A DNA stretch of 64,000 nucleotides, taken from assembly GCF_029323795.1 (NCBI RefSeq), contig NZ_CP119758.1:62001-126000 (forward strand), read 5' to 3'. This DNA comes from Zobellia alginiliquefaciens (GTDB lineage Bacteria; Bacteroidota; Bacteroidia; Flavobacteriales; Flavobacteriaceae). The notes under the pieces were generated by a model, which was given only the letters and a program-made list of their open reading frames with translations, ran no database searches and was not told where the DNA came from. Numbering within the stretch: position 1 is the first letter of the stretch; every line of letters starts with the position of its first letter. Of the stretch, positions 63,961-64,000 are shown piece by piece. The translations under genes and the position numbers were made by a program.

Positions 63961-63997
63961 AAGCCTGATGATGTTTAGGTAAACATCATCAGGCTTT
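63961..63997. terminator. Strong hairpin at the right edge
   Basis: AAGCCTGATGATGTTTA pairs perfectly over 17 bases with TAAACATCATCAGGCTT around GG. T-rich sequence follows on the right. It lies 60 bases behind the last gene and probably ends that gene and one beyond the window. Confidence 0.8.
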
Positions 63998-64000
63998 ATA

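Noticed and set aside
1-64000. tRNA, rRNA, CRISPR array, transposase or prophage genes
   Set aside because: I looked for conserved loops, spaced direct repeats and typical proteins and found none that I could support.

Overview
This 64 kb window looks like chromosomal DNA from a member of the Flavobacteriaceae (phylum Bacteroidota), probably a marine one. The support is direct: low-GC DNA; promoter elements of the Bacteroidota type (TTG, about 19-22 bases, TAnnTTTG) upstream of several genes; a protein with a type IX secretion (T9SS) C-terminal sorting domain; lipoproteins with acidic residues right after the lipobox cysteine; and many products whose closest relatives are flavobacterial (DUF6263, DUF4199, the GlmU-family protein, an ECF sigma factor with its sensor). 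I cannot fix the genus. I recognised no tRNA, rRNA, CRISPR array, prophage or insertion sequence.

Layout. 1-8,060: corrinoid/iron-type uptake. A cobalamin riboswitch on the minus strand leads a TonB receptor, a BtuG-like surface beta-propeller lipoprotein and the start of a BtuF-like protein that runs off the left edge. Beside it, on the plus strand, lies a substrate-binding protein/permease/ATPase set interrupted by a DUF1080 gene. 8,125-14,257: rmuC, a small membrane protein, an acyl-CoA thioesterase, and the oxidative pentose phosphate genes pgl, zwf and gnd. 14,520-18,826: a TPR hybrid histidine kinase, a GIY-YIG-like protein and an acyl-CoA synthetase. 18,884-30,807: housekeeping genes (carB without its usual allosteric domain, rpmH, cls, a lytic transglycosylase, mtaB, a GlmU-like protein, rpmE type B). 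30,988-40,181: DUF4199, a glycosyltransferase, a phosphohexomutase, an MsbA-like exporter, an ECF sigma unit, a Ycf48-like propeller and an RNA methyltransferase. 40,402-47,222: purL, a GNAT acetyltransferase and a large T9SS cargo protein.

47,456-56,185 is a fatty-acid degradation regulon: acyl-CoA ligase, a MarR regulator with a 32-bp perfect palindrome over its promoter, then fadN, fadA and fadE. Both gaps in the fadN-fadA-fadE series (428 and 429 bases) hold a four-helix-bundle (23S rRNA intervening-sequence-protein family) gene. Each is bracketed by its own inverted repeat, and each carries one +1 frameshift in a short homopolymer. This layout resembles the intervening sequences of 23S rRNA, here placed between cistrons of an mRNA. 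It is the most unusual structure in the window.

56,263-60,384: a GH15 glucosidase/trehalase-like gene divergent from a fused trehalose-6-phosphate synthase/phosphatase. 60,578-64,000: an MFS transporter, a decayed stretch with two gene remnants, and two small exported proteins of unknown role.

A second oddity is the ABC ATPase at 7,265-8,059. It has an intact Walker A motif but no ATG, GTG or TTG in front of it. An ATG that overlaps the permease stop, 1 kb upstream, suggests that the DUF1080 gene was inserted into the start of the ATPase gene.
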